This document shows positions 24,170-37,000 of a stretch of DNA of 64,000 nucleotides, piece by piece. Where the stretch lies: the NCBI GenBank assembly GCA_911728455.2, contig OU452234.1:2482501-2546500 (forward strand), in the 5' to 3' direction. Numbering within the stretch: the stretch's first letter is position 1; each line of letters begins with the position of its first letter. A program made the position numbers and the translations under genes. Below the pieces are notes generated by a model. The model saw only the letters and a list, made by a program, of their open reading frames with translations, was not told the origin of the DNA and ran no database searches. This DNA comes from Marthasterias glacialis. Lineage: Eukaryota; Echinodermata; Asteroidea; Forcipulatida; Asteriidae.

Positions 24170-25480
24170 GTCAAACGAATAATATTAATAGAAACTCAAC
24201 AGGACAACATTTTTGTAAAAATAATCTATGGTGTTAATTTGTCTGTTGGACAAAACCCACATCACATTAAATTGATTTACAGAATAAAAGCAATTCACTT
24301 CTTGGGTTCGATGAATTAATGGCAAATTTATTTCCTTACTCTACACAAGAAGTATCCATAGTCCCTTAAAGTGTACAATAAAAATCAAAACATGGAAACT
24401 CAACAAGAAAACACCTGTTTTAAAAGTAATATCTGGGCCAAAGAGATTTACCTTTTGGAGAGTTTGGGGTAAGAACCGTACTTTGTATTTGGGTGGGTTT
24501 GTTTTGCATTGTGGGGTAATTTTGACAAGAAAGATGAACCCTTATTCCTTGAGTGATTTACTAGGATCTTTCCTCAATCTAACAAAAATCCAACGCCATA
24601 TACATGTAATAACTAAACATGCAAACTGTTGGACGCTGAATATTTGGTGGTATGCCTATATAATCATGATTTTTTAAGGGGGGTCAAATTTATTTCCTTA
24701 ACCTTCGTATTATCCAAGTTAGAAACTCAACAAGACTACACTTTTTGACAAATAATATAAGGGTTTAATTTATCTGCAAGACAAATGCTCCCAATTGGAC
24801 AAAACACATCACAATAGTAACACTAATTTGACAAACAGAATGAAACCAATTCACTTGTTGGGGTCAATTAATTCAGGGAATATTTATTTATTTACTCCAA
24901 TTATATGCCTGATCTAATGTAAAGATAATCAGTTTACTGATGCAGTCCTCAGTCCATTACAATCAAACCAAACATGCAGTTACAGATTTTGGGTTGATGA
25001 TTATTTCGGATAAAGAAAAGGGACAATAGAATACCAATGGGAAAAGCCAATATGTCGCTCTACTAAAGATGTCTGGTGTGAATTTGCCTTCAACAAGACA
25101 ATCATTCACACTGTCTGATAAGTTGGACAAAACATACATCACAAAAAATAACTTGATACAGAAAAAAACAATCACAATTTGTGGGGCATCTTCAGGACAA
25201 ATTTATTTGACAACTCTGCACAAAGAATTAGTTTTTCAGGTCTGATCATAATCAAATAAATAATGGTAACTTTACAAGAATATGACTTGTTTGACAAGTT
25301 ACATTACTTAATTGTTTTTGTTTTGTTTTTTGTTTTTTGTTTTTTGTTTTGCCTTTCAAGACAACCATTCACTACTAGCAAAACACACATCACAAAAAAT
25401 ACAGAATAAAACCAGTTTACTTGTTACAGTCACAGTTTTTTGGAGGTCAAATCTATTTCCTTAACGCTTAACCAGCAAAA
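24170..25480. repeat. Repeat T: degenerate tandem array, unit about 270-330 bp, 4-5 units
   Basis: Units share GAAACTCAACAAGA, then GGTTTAATTTGTC, GGACAAAACACACATCACA, CAGAATAAAACCAATTCACTTGTTG and ATTTATTTCCTTAACTC in that order. Starts are near 24190, 24395, 24722, 25050 and 25265. Divergence between units is high and there is no coding potential. Confidence 0.6.
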
Positions 25481-25595
25481 AAGATTGTACAATGTAATGG
25501 GGTCATGACTTTGGGGAAAATTTGTTTGTGAACACTTCACAAGACCTATTCAATGTTTAACTGCATGGAGACATGAATAGATTTGCATGTTTTAT

Positions 25596-25739
25596 ATTGA
25601 CCCAATTTACCTGACGTCATCATCACAATAATCTTGGCTGCCCCATTTTGCAAGTCAATGTCCCTATGTGTTAAACACTACAGTGTCAATTTTAGGCGAC
25701 ACAGTGTTTACATGCTTACTTGCTGACTTCCAAAATGGT
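25596..25739 (+). mobile_element. R1 family MITE-like element, copy 2
   Basis: Runs from ATTGACCCAATTTACCTGACG to GACTTCCAAAATGG, with the internal CCCCATTTTGCAAGTCAATG arm pairing with the GACTTCCAAAATGG end. Same order and orientation as 49998-50135. Confidence 0.6.
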
Positions 25740-26245
25740 CAAGGAGTCAACACACCTGCATAAAAATCTTAATCAATGTCTTATGCACCTGTTAAGTTGA
25801 TTGTCTGGAAAGCCTGGAAAGTGAAAAAATTCGCACTGAGTGCCATGGCCAAAACTTTCTACCGTGGGCTTTTCTAAGCGTCAACTGACAGTTAACTGAA
25901 GAAAGTTCTATAATACGTTAACTTACCTGAGCGACTTCAGGTTGTAGCTGCAACATGCTGTTCCTTGTCTATGTGCTAGCATGTTTCACACTGCAGGGAA
26001 GGACACTCATGCATGTTTGTATTCTCAGTGAAGCAAACAGACGTGTGGTTACAAGCATCATTCATACTGAAGTTGGTTGACACTGCATAAGAAATAAACA
26101 CAGTATACATTAGTTTTTAAACTTACTTTTTAAATTTACCAGCATAAAAATGGGAAAATCAAGAGATCAAAATGCAGGCTTCCGCTATGTTTCTTGTATC
26201 TTGCAATGTGTAGAGAAAGCGTGTGGCCTTCTTGCTTCCAGGGCT

Positions 26246-26478
26246 GTTCATAGAGTATTGAGACCCTTCTCACTGACCTCACATTTCTCTAGCAACGCAG
26301 GAAGTCTGCCAGCCCCTATGCTGGAGTTCTACGCACAAGTACAATACCTACGCGTAGTGCCATCCAGCAGTGCACTTTTTAGCACATGATCTTGCAGTTC
26401 TAGTAACATGTGCATGTGTAAATACTCCAGCATGGCGAGGAGTAAAATAGTGACATCATCTAAGAAGGGTCTATTGTG
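26246..26478. repeat. Imperfect inverted repeat, about 230 bp (MITE-like)
   Basis: The left arm (AGTATTGAGACCCTTCTCA, later TATGCTGGAGTTCTACGCAC) is matched in reverse complement by the right arm (GTGCATGTGTAAATACTCCAGCATGG, later AGAAGGGTCTATTGTGAG). The arms span roughly 60-90 bp with mismatches and indels. This suggests a small non-autonomous DNA transposon, but no second copy was seen in the window. Confidence 0.45.
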
Positions 26479-29368
26479 AGAGAACCACAGAACCAGACTA
26501 CACTGGACTTTTCATAGATATCAAGATCACAAGACAAAGAAGAAAAACCTTTTTTTTTAATTGGCCCAATCAGAATCATTTTTATATAAAGATAGAAAGC
26601 TGTCTGTGATAAGGTTGATTGTATATTAATTTAATGACCACTTGTCATCCCCCCCCCCACCAAACCATTTTTGATGAATTCACATTAAAAAGTAAGGAGA
26701 AACATTACAATCAAATATATTTGTACAGTCGCGTCAAGGCTGCCCTTAAGCCATACGTAGACTGTGTGGGTCTGCATGTGTATTGTCACTTCCTGCATGG
26801 ACTATTGGGCAACACATGTTTTGTGTGTGGATGTACAGGCTAAGGGATAGCGCAAGACAGCCTTGCAATCAACGCTAATCTGGCCAGGAGTCGTACTTTA
26901 GTATTTGGTTTAACGTTTGTCGGTGGACATTTTTAAAAGGAGACAAGTTACATACCGACAAGTTACATTGTTTTAATGGCAGCGGATATTTTATGGGCGA
27001 AGGTAAAATGATCCAAATTGCTAGTTTACAGTCCAGCAACTTCGGACTCTATTTCTCTATAAAAAAAATCCTTGAGAACCATGAATCTGAAAAGGTAATA
27101 CTGATACTATCCATTTAATTGTAGGAGTCAATTTTGAATAATAAAAAAAAACGACTTACGACTGCGCTTACACTCTACCATGGCCCATAGAAGTATTCGC
27201 TTTACACAGCGCCATAAGCGCTTACAGTGCCCTATTCAGTGCCTAATACAGCACGCATGCACAACACGACCATCACTCCAAGTCAAACAAGTTTTAAAAG
27301 GAGTACAGCACCCCAGCCAGTAATACTGCCTACTGGTCTTACTCTTAAGTCTTAGTCTTACTAGTCCTAGTCCGCAGTTTTCTTGGACTTCATTTTACAA
27401 TTCTGTACTTATATTAGGCTGAACAAAAGAATACATGTACCTGTGTTTCCTATTACACTATGACATGGGAATAGGGTAGGTGGGGCAAGTCTATCTCTTT
27501 TTTTGCTTTTATGTTTTCATGGCTCTGAAAATTAGGGTAGGCTAATGTTCCTAAAAATTTTTATTTAGCGCACTCAATTGAAAGACTGACCATTTCAAAT
27601 TTGGTATTGTAAATGTCAATAGTAACCTATCAGCATTATCTTCTCACTGATTCCATGGTTTCTTATTACATGTATCTGATTGTTCGTAGCTGCCAACTTT
27701 TAGGAACATTTACCCCACGTCAACGCGAAGACTCCCCCTGTCCCCTGTTCCGCCATGCTGCAAAGGACTGCGAGGCTAGCAATAGCATATCCCTGAGCCG
27801 ATTAGTTAAGACCGAAAGCGTCATGGTATTGCATGTGTTTACAGCCAGAAGCAGGGCACCATGCTTGTGTTGACCCACAATAATATGTGCTTGTTGAATA
27901 TGCATTACCCCGGTTGACCAGTGAGTGCACAAAAAAATGTCACAACCAAGCAATAGCAAGTCTTCCAAAATAAACACATGTTGACCAACGATTGACATTG
28001 CCTGGTACAAAACTGTGAAAAGTTTCCTGTTATTGGAGATGAGCCTCATGTCAAATATTTTCCAAAACACTTTCCTCATTATTAATGGAGCCTAAATTAA
28101 TTGAAAATATGCAAATAAATAACCTTTCAGAAATTACAATGTTTGATGAAGAATTTTTTCAGCAAATTCAGCTTTTTAATTGGTATTAGGGGGCCTATAA
28201 AAAAGACAGAGTGAAAAATTTCTGAAAACACCCCTGTGGTCCTTTTTCGACGAACCCAAGTACGTCACAGAACTGCGCAAAATAGTAATCATGCAAGTTC
28301 AAAATTTAAATACGTAATGTTGAAAATTGTGCACATTTGCGCAGGTAAATGTTTCGATTTGCGTCTCAGGCATGTCTTCAATTTGCGCAAGTGTTTAGTC
28401 CTACACAATTGTTTCAAGCACACATAGAACACAACAAGTGAATTTGCAGTACGAAATGACTTGGTTAGAAGCATAAGATTTGTAAGGAACTGTACAGGAA
28501 GATCACCTCACAAAGTGACGCGGATATGGTGGTACGAAGTGACCAAGGTCAAAATGGCAATTATTCGAAGTGTCTAACAATCATGTTTGAATGAGTAAAA
28601 AGTAGTGGAAAAAACAAAGAATCCAGGGCGATGTGCACAAAAATGAGGTTTAGGGTCGGCACCATAAGGTTTTATTTTATATCGTTTTTACGAATAAAAA
28701 GACATAGGGTCTGCATGATTTTTTAGGCCGGTCGGGTAATCAGAAACACAAGTATTTTTTTGTCCGGCCTTAATTAATAACAATCATTTGCCACACTATG
28801 AGGGGCTAAAAAATAAAGTAGAGTCGGCCAAGGCAATTTTGCCATGATTCATATAGTTTGTGTACACATGTACATTTTTCAGGATTCATTTTTAAAATGT
28901 GTTCACGTCAAGAGCTGGGTCCTGGACACTTTTAGCATTTTCCCGAATTAAATGCAATCTCAGTCCACGTGTTTTTAAACTTGCCGCCGCACCGAAAATT
29001 AAACCATACGTTTTCTACTGTTTGACAGTTCTAATACCTCATTTTCACCCGTAGAAAGTGTACATGGCATTTACTAAGTTATTTCAACTTACCTCACACA
29101 CTATGCAGTGATTTTATGCTCTGAATTAGCCATAAAATGTGGAACAAAGTGAAAACGTGGCTTCATTCGTTTGTTGTAGGCCGGTCAAAAAGATGGCGCT
29201 ATGGAAAATCGCCGCATGGGGGCGCCCGCCCCACCCGTAGTGTGACTAATTTGCATATATTATTAAAAGCTAAACCATCTAATGTAATGTAGTGAAGGAA
29301 TAAAACAAGTGTGAAGCCTATCCTTCGAACCAAATTTATTTGTTTGATGTTTTTGTGGTAAATTTCAG

Positions 29369-29464
29369 GCTATCGCTGGTCTGGTGGTGTCTATTCTTGC
29401 GGCAGTCGTAGCTGTGGTCAGTTTCGGCCTGTACGTTAAAGTGTTTTTCCTGAGCCTTAGATGG
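29369..29464 (+). other. Orphan membrane-helix exon candidate
   Basis: A 96-bp, 32-codon open segment in phase 0 is flanked by a good acceptor (GTGGTAAATTTCAG) and a strong donor (GTAAGTGG). It encodes a strongly hydrophobic helix (AIAGLVVSILAAVVAVVSFG) followed by YVKVFFLSLRW. No partner exons were recognised. Splicing it to the SLC44A1 exon containing the start codon stays open but leaves the wrong phase for the next exon, so it is not simply an alternative N-terminus. Confidence 0.35.
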
Positions 29465-29527
29465 GTAAGTGGGTCCTATCCTGTTCATAAGTGTGTATGA
29501 CGTAATTTCATTCCACCAACTCTTATG

Positions 29528-29663
29528 GAGTCAACTTGTAAATTTGTAAACGCCGCGTTGCCAAAAATGCGCGCTACGCTGTATAACACACGGGGACATT
29601 AACTCCCCAAAATGATGCCCGCAAGATAAGTGTGATGATGATGTCAGGTAAATTGGGCCAATA
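29528..29663 (-). mobile_element. R1 family MITE-like element, copy 3
   Basis: Reverse-oriented, diverged copy. CGTTGCCAAAAATG, TGTATAACACACGGGGACATTAA, CCCCAAAATGATG and GATGATGTCAGGTAAATTGGGC correspond in order to 19737-19874. Confidence 0.5.
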
Positions 29664-30163
29664 GCCCAAAACAAAAACTAATTTATATTATAACATACCT
29701 CTCTCTAATTCTTTATCCTGATTGGCTAGTCAATTTTTTGGTATTGACCAAACCATGGTTATACTTAAGCTCCTTTGCGGTTGAGTCAATTTTACAGCTT
29801 TTTATTTTACTTTCCCGTTCTTACATCCCATTAAGATTCATTCTTTATTTTGGAGATATCATTTCTAATGAAAACATTTACATCGATTTATTATTGAATG
29901 AATCTCCATGTCAAAACAACAATTCTTGTTCATAATATATGTTAATTATTGGGCAAATTCCAATAAAGTTTTCATTATTGCCATTGTTATTTTTTCTGTT
30001 AAATTTAGATGTACAAAAATTTTGTGGTCATTTTTATTTACTCAGGCAGACAAAACATTGGATAATCTACGAAGAGATTAGATAGCGTGAGCTTTCGGAT
30101 TGAAAATATTTATATCTTTTCCAATAATAACTACAGGTAGTCCTGTACTTTGTATTTAAGTAA

Positions 30164-30263
30164 TGGGAGACTTTTGAGACGTTAGCGGGCGCCCCAGTAA
30201 GCGGTCCTTTCTTTCCATCCTTTCAGTAAGCGGGGCACCCGCTAACGTCTCAAAAGTCTCCCA
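30164..30263. mobile_element. MITE family M1, 100-bp copy with near-perfect terminal inverted repeats
   Basis: Terminal inverted repeats of about 28 bp start TGGGAGACTTTTGAGACGTT and continue AGCGGGCGCCC; the right end is the reverse complement with a small indel. Only ~40 bp separate the arms. The inner flank (AAAGGACCGCTTACTGG on the minus strand) matches the longer copy at 61826-62075, so this is a deletion derivative. Confidence 0.8.
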
Positions 30264-32241
30264 TAGCCATGAAGCTTGCATACGGTGCAAGCGCCCCTGT
30301 TGATCAGTAAAATTAAATTTAATATAATAACAGTGTCATAGGGCTCTCTTAAAATGTACTACAATTAGTACCAATCAATTTGGGCAAGATCACTCGGCTT
30401 TCACGTGACTTTACAATCAGAATACAGGCCTAATTGTCAATGATAACGATCCCCCAAAATGTTCTCCATAGTGCAGCTGTATGAAGCAAATGTTAATTCT
30501 ATTAAAAATAAGTTGCCTTGACTACCATCATTACCATAGCCCACCAATACCTCGTCAATTATACACAAAATGAGGCCCATCATAAAGGACACAAACCTGG
30601 GTGGCTTTATGTTAGCGATGACAAGAATTGAACAGTGAGACAGGTTGATAGTATTACCATTGCCATTAGTAGACGGTATTGAACCATGCATTGCAGTTAT
30701 AATTATTGTCAGAATATGTTACCATAGCAACGCTGACGCTCTACACCATTTTACCCCACGTAGCAGAGCGTACATGTACATGTATATCGCAATACTTGTT
30801 GAGTGTATCGTGTGTCCGATCTGAAACTCACCATGGTTTGCAGCTGCCTGGCCAGGGGTTGTGGTATACCACATTAGCATGTGCTTTGAACCAACATTCA
30901 TCTCTGCGTGTATATCATTGCTTGCCAACCAGAGGTCACCACCAAAGTGCTGGTCTGTCGGTTTCGGTGGATGTGAAAAATTGGAACCAGATTTTTCTAT
31001 TTTGATGAACATCGCAATAGAAGTCTACAACTAAAAGAAGGTAAAATATTATATCACTTTAAATTGTTCTATGTTGAGACATCCAGTCCATGATGTCTTG
31101 ATACGACTTCCTTAAATCAATGTGTAGTCTAGTGTATGGTTCGAAAGGTTTATTCTTTCGAATAAAGACTCGAACGTATTCGATCCATTAACGTTTGGAG
31201 GACACAACATCGTACCTTTGGGTCCCAAACGTTCAAAATGAACAAGGCAAACACTTTTATATCAATTTGTTCCATGTAATGTAACATATACTTTTAATAC
31301 GGTGGTGCCATTCAGTTGAGTAGGTCAGGCCTCTACGTAAATAACCGCGCCATACTAAAAAAAAATGCATCCTTTGTGACGTCACAAGGGACCTATGGGA
31401 AAATAGAATGGAAATAAAATAATACTTAAGTTGCATGAAAACAAGGTTGTTGTTACCAAAACATACACGCGCGCGTACCTCCTAGATACGGGGAAAAGTA
31501 CGCACGGTGTAGACTTACTTATAAAGAGTTCTGTAGTTCTACCCAGTACTCCTTTGAGACCTAGCTTCGAGTTGTGGGGTGCATCGTGCACTGCATTGTG
31601 ATAGTTGGCCGTTAAACGTGATTTCAGGTGAGGTTTTTTTTTCTCAACACTCAAAGGTGAAGTTTAAGAACAACATGTTTGCGATTTGTGTGGTCTATTT
31701 AGGTCTCCGTGCCTACATTGACGGTTAAAATATCCAGAGGATCTGCTTGATGAAACACAATATAAACATTTTAGTTTAAATAAAAATGGATAATGAACGC
31801 GCACTTAAATTTTGCAAGGAGTTAATAAAACATTGGGGACACATTTTGCCAAACCTAATGTTTCTGAAGTAAATTCATCGATCTAAAACTTCTCTGATGC
31901 CTACATGAAAACGGTGACGCTTCTCTTGATAACTGATGAGCACAAGTTATAAACTATAAACTTTCATAAACTATTATTTGAAACCATGATTGAAGATACA
32001 ATCGCCATTGAATCCGTTAGACTCGATGGAACAGCTGCAAAGACTTGGCAGAAGTTATTGGATGAGAGTAAATAATGCGCGTAACATTTTAGACTTGTGT
32101 CATGGTACATGATGAGTTGGGTGGACAGGGTAGAGCCAATAGTTTTGAGTTCAATAACACAAGCAGTGGTGCTGACACAGGCCTAAGTTGACAATTGAAT
32201 GTTACGGGTAGTGCCGGTACTGACTTTTTAATAGACCTTAT

Positions 32242-32393
32242 GCATTGACGTCATCACGCCGCCATCTTAGAGGTAAAACGATGATGTAACAATGGAAAAC
32301 GCACATCTTTGTACGCGCGGCGCACAGGATGGGCCAATGAGCAACCTTCTTTTGACCTCTAGACGAGGGCGCCCTACTCAAATGACGTCATGT
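32242..32393. repeat. Inverted repeat with TGACGTCA-containing arms
   Basis: The left arm CATTGACGTCATCACGCCGC through CATCTTAGAGGTAAAA pairs imperfectly with the right arm TTTTGACCTCTAGACGAGGG through CGCCCTACTCAAATGACGTCATG. Arms are ~35-43 bp and the total ~150 bp, suggesting a MITE-like insertion. Confidence 0.4.
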
Positions 32394-34019
32394 GCCGGGT
32401 AGTGCTGGTATAGTTAGAAATCGTGAAACTAGCCCTCACGTCTAGTAGCTCTCATATTTTTATATTTTTTTTTACTCTCTCTTAATTAATGATCTTTTTT
32501 TCTAAAAATGAAACATTTATTCGATGTATGGAACGAGCAAACAGCCGTCTCCATGTCAACTTGGATCACGGTTCATCGATTTCCTATAATATACTAACAA
32601 TGATACACCTAATAATGGTTCAGACAATACTCGAGACATTAATGCTTGGGCTGATAATTTAGGAAGTAATTCGAGCTGCGTATACAAGAATTATATTTTC
32701 CGGCCGTATTAACAATAGGCTTATTGTATTAATGCTTAACGTCAATTTCAAAAAGGGCATTATTACAACATTAAAGAATCGTTTCTAGGCAACTATAATT
32801 GAAGTAAGACAAATTATAATTGGTTAATAAATAAATTGGCCTACCCTTTCCCCCAAATCTCACAAGTACAAGAACATATTTAAATTTATGTATATCGTCA
32901 AAATAACCTTCAACAATGTATACGGTGACATGATTGAGATAATTTTGGTTGTGAAAAATTGTATACTGATCTTATACGAAAGGTCATGATTTCATAAAGG
33001 AGCTTAAGCAGGAAAATAGTTCTTAACAAATTTCTGCTAGGCCAAAACGAGAAGGAAACCAGTTTCAAACGTAAAATGACATGGTAAATGGCTGGTAACC
33101 TTTTAACTGGTAAGCACTGAATGTTTTTGCTTAACTACTTTTTGTGAAATTGGGCCCAAGTCACTCTGCTCTCCTCAAAACGACAGCTCTTCAGTAATAT
33201 GATTTATATTTTAAGGTCAGAGTTGAAGTAAATGTCACCTGTTTGATTACTCCGTAATAAATATTAAACCACTTCACTGTGTTGTTCATAAGAAACGTAA
33301 CAGGTGTTTTGGTTCTCCTAACACTGTGTAATAAGTAAGATGATTGAGTGATGTAGTTGATTTATACAAAAACTGCACAATATGTATTTCAGACAGGATT
33401 TTAATTGTTAACACAGACAACGAGCTCTGTACGTGCCAATCAGTAGTACATTGTTCTATAGTTTAATAATGTGTGACCAATACCATGTACATACCACCAG
33501 CCATTTGCCTAAATCTATGTTCTACACTCTAAAACTAAAGTTAGTCAAACGGTCAAAATTAGTAATTTTAGACCATTTTGACAAATTTTTGTCAAATTGT
33601 GGTATAAAATGACGAATTAACGCTGTTTTGACTAAGTTAGTTTTTAGAGTGTATATCATGCAGCTCATGTGGTCAGGGGGCCACATCACACTCATTAACT
33701 CGTAACACTTCGGGTAAAACAAATACTAAACAATAAATGCAAGAAAAATAAATAAACAAATAAATAAATAAACGACCAAGCTTGCAGGATGGTGGGACAC
33801 TCCTCTCTCTCTCTCTGGCAAAAAATGTATTGACATTAGCAGTCTGTGGCTTCAATTATTGATGAAAACCGTAGCTAGTGATGCATGCTCAAATAAATGC
33901 CCTTTATTATCAACAGCATTGTTGATAGCAACATTGTTGATAATGAGCGTACATATGTTTTGTATTTTGTCATCAGGTTCAGCGCATTAACGTTGCGTGC
34001 CTAGAGACACGAAACCATT

Positions 34020-37000
34020 ATGGGATGTTGCAGTGGCGACAACCGGGTGAAACCATTCAGGGTAAGTGTGGACAGCTTTTAATTTGTTTACGTCATAAAG
34101 GTTATGATATGATTGCAAACATTAATTATGCATTAACTCCCACCAACATAAGCAGCGATGCAACCTCCTCTGAAGTGACATGCCTACTATAGACACTTCT
34201 CATGTGACGTCACTATTTCGTTCAAAGACTAAGGTCTTCTAAAAATTAAAGGTTTCTGCCATAAGAATTGATTTTGAAGAATGAAATGGGTGATTTTTTG
34301 TAAAATCAGACGTAAACGTATATGCCAGCATTGGCCAGGAGCCGGAAGTAGCGAAAACTGTGGGTGTGCAGCAGATACGCACGCGTGTGACGCAATGACT
34401 TACCAAAGATAGGCATAGCAAATTTCTTTCCTGATTCTGACGTCACAAAGTAAAATACGCATGTTTGTCTCCTTGTTTCCAACACGCCGAGCGTTTTGTA
34501 TTTTGAATCTGCGCGCGAACCTGACATCGGCAACAAACACACACAACAAACCGTCCGTACTGGCCAGCTTCAACCGGGCGTCGGGCACAAACAATCGGGC
34601 ATTGGGATCGGGACCCCGTAGCGGCCGTCGTATAACCTCTCATTCCCAGTACTGGTACCAGTACTGGAGAACGGGGTCTTGTACAGGGACGCACACATAT
34701 AAACATGGCAATATCTACTGATGACTGTAGAGGAGAAAGACCAGTTGAGGTACTGACTTTTAAATAAAACAGTTTGTGCCGTCGTTGAAATTATTTAGCA
34801 GAAACAATTTTTAGCCTCATCGTTGCTTGCATAGTTGTCTCTTCTACAAGGTTAGCCACAATGACTTACATAATGTACTATTTTCCCTCACATATCTGTG
34901 ATCAGACTGATGACATCGATGTTGAAGACGATTTTGATGGACCCCTTGCCAACCGTAGCTGTCGTGACGTCATTTGTCTCATTATCTTCCTTCTGTTCTG
35001 GGCTGGAATGGTGAGTACGGAGGAATCCCCCCTGCCCCGCCCACACAGCCTAAGATGTTCAACACCTATAAGACCTCCCCCTTCATTTTGATTTTTCACA
35101 TTGCAAGGAAGGACAAACACTAAATACCATACGTCCAATGTAAGCTAAGTGTTAGTGAAAAATACCTCTGTTTGACTATTTCTATCAGGGCTACGTAGCT
35201 GTGATTTCACTCCGTGACGGACAACCAGAACGGCTTATCTTTGGTGCCGATAGCTTCGGGAACGTCTGTGGCCGAAAAAACCAGTACATTGATGGGGTTC
35301 CGCTCTCTGGGAGAAATCTTACAGACCGACCGTAAGACTTTAATCCTCTTGTAACAACTTAGACACATTCACAATTGTGAGCATTACAAATTACAACCCT
35401 GATTTTACAAAAACAAATCCACTATTAACTAAGTCCCAGTACACCTAGATGTACACATAATTATACAAATGGTACAAGTTGTCCGTTCTGAAAACGATGT
35501 CTAATGATTATGATTTCACAGTAGTATTCGTACAAAAATGGAAGACCGCAAGGGCTAAAATAAACTAAAGCCCGGTTCAAGTATGAACCGGGCTTAAGGC
35601 CGTTTTCGAATTAGCAGCTGCAGGCTGCAGCTTGACCAACATGCGTTGAAGCATAGGTTGCCCTTAGCAACATCCTTAACAACAGCCGCAGCCGCACCCA
35701 CCATTTCTGAGGTTCGGCGTTTAACCGAGGCCTAGACCAGTAGGCCTATGATGTCAGCTAAAGGATAGAAAAAGATTTACAAGAAAAGGCACTTACCAAT
35801 AACCTTATCCCTCAGCTTCGTGTTCATGTTCAATTCGGATGCCATCCAAAATCCACTCACCCCAACAAAAACAATATGCGTCTCATCTTGCCCTGGGACT
35901 ACGATCCACTCCATGAGTGACATCATTCAACTAGCAGTGAATCGCTCCATCTTCCTGTGTGAATATGACGTCCCGATTGAGGATTACAACTCGGTAGAGC
36001 AAGGCGACAATTCACAGTGCCCAAATACACCTGTTCTTGCAAGGTAAGATAATGGACTGACAGCTTTCTCGTTAATCGTTTTTCAAAAACCTTTCTAATC
36101 TTAATTTGTGAATATCCACTATAATTTCAATTACAAAAAAAAATACATTTCTGAATCCTCAAGAAATGACAAAATTCAAAGTTCAAAGATAAAAAACGAC
36201 TTTTAAGTATTAGACTATATCGGCGAGTCAGGCTAATTATAATGGCTGCCTAACTTTCAAATCAAATGTGTAAATATAACTTTTAGTAAATTTGATTTTT
36301 TATAATTATTTCTCTTCAGTGTTCCAATCTTAAATCGCTGTGTTCCGTTGGCTGCCATAAACATTGCATCCTCCTTGATTGATACAGACTGGCTTAAGGT
36401 AAGTTACTTCGGTTAAAATGTGTTATAGTATACACACCTGTCGTGGATCTGTGAAAAAAACAATTCACTACTCTGTGGTCATTTGTTTACACATCGTCCT
36501 GGTCTTCTTTCCCTTCTCCCATTAATTAATCAATATGAAAACATATCCTTCATCAATCAATCCAGTAATCCACTCTTCTAACATAAAGAGACCACAACAA
36601 ATGTTGCAATGAACAATATGCGTTATTAACTATACTTAGTGAATGAAAGTATCAGAATGGCAACATTGCTCAATATTATCCAATAATATGAAATTTCTTT
36701 TACTTTTGCCAGAGAGCGGCCACAGACGTGGAAAATTCATGGCGTGAGATACTCTACCTTTGCGCAATTTCTTTCGGTAAAGTTGACAATTTTTGGGCTT
36801 TTCCCCCATGACTAAATTTCCTTTGTGTCATGTTTCCCCAAAGAGATATGATTTAATTTACAAGTTTTAAGCATAGATGTAGCAAGTGTTCTCTTGTATT
36901 AGTATCAGGTTGTTGTTGTTGTTGTTAATGTTCTTGTTTGATTTTTATTCGAGGCAAAAATCATCCAAGGGTGCAAAGTCAGCCATTTTGAATGACTGAC

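Larger units (their letters stand above)
25480..29368. other. Mostly non-coding stretch
   Basis: Contains a GTTTTT-type microsatellite just before it (25316-25352), an R1 element (25596-25739) and an imperfect inverted repeat (26246-26478). A short minus-strand segment at ~25927 ends in a GTAAGT donor and could be a first exon reading MLQLQPEVAQ, but no partner exon was found. A 119-codon open stretch at 27720-28079 (minus) has no recognised domain or clear splice context. No gene is supported. Confidence 0.4.
29465..33976. other. Upstream region of SLC44A1 with small inverted-repeat elements
   Basis: Holds R1 copy 3, a short TIR element (30164-30263) and an inverted repeat at 32242-32393. 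A palindromic CTTTGTGACGTCACAAGG lies at ~31372. The exon bearing the SLC44A1 start codon has its own acceptor at ~33976, so a non-coding first exon and promoter must lie in or before this region. I could not place them. Confidence 0.4.

Noticed and set aside
27720-28079. 119-codon minus-strand open stretch
   Set aside because: No domain, no clear splice or promoter context; may be chance or a decayed repeat.
29369-34061. 29369-29464 as an alternative N-terminal exon of SLC44A1
   Set aside because: Joining it to 33977-34061 stays open but leaves phase 1, which meets a stop in the next SLC44A1 exon.
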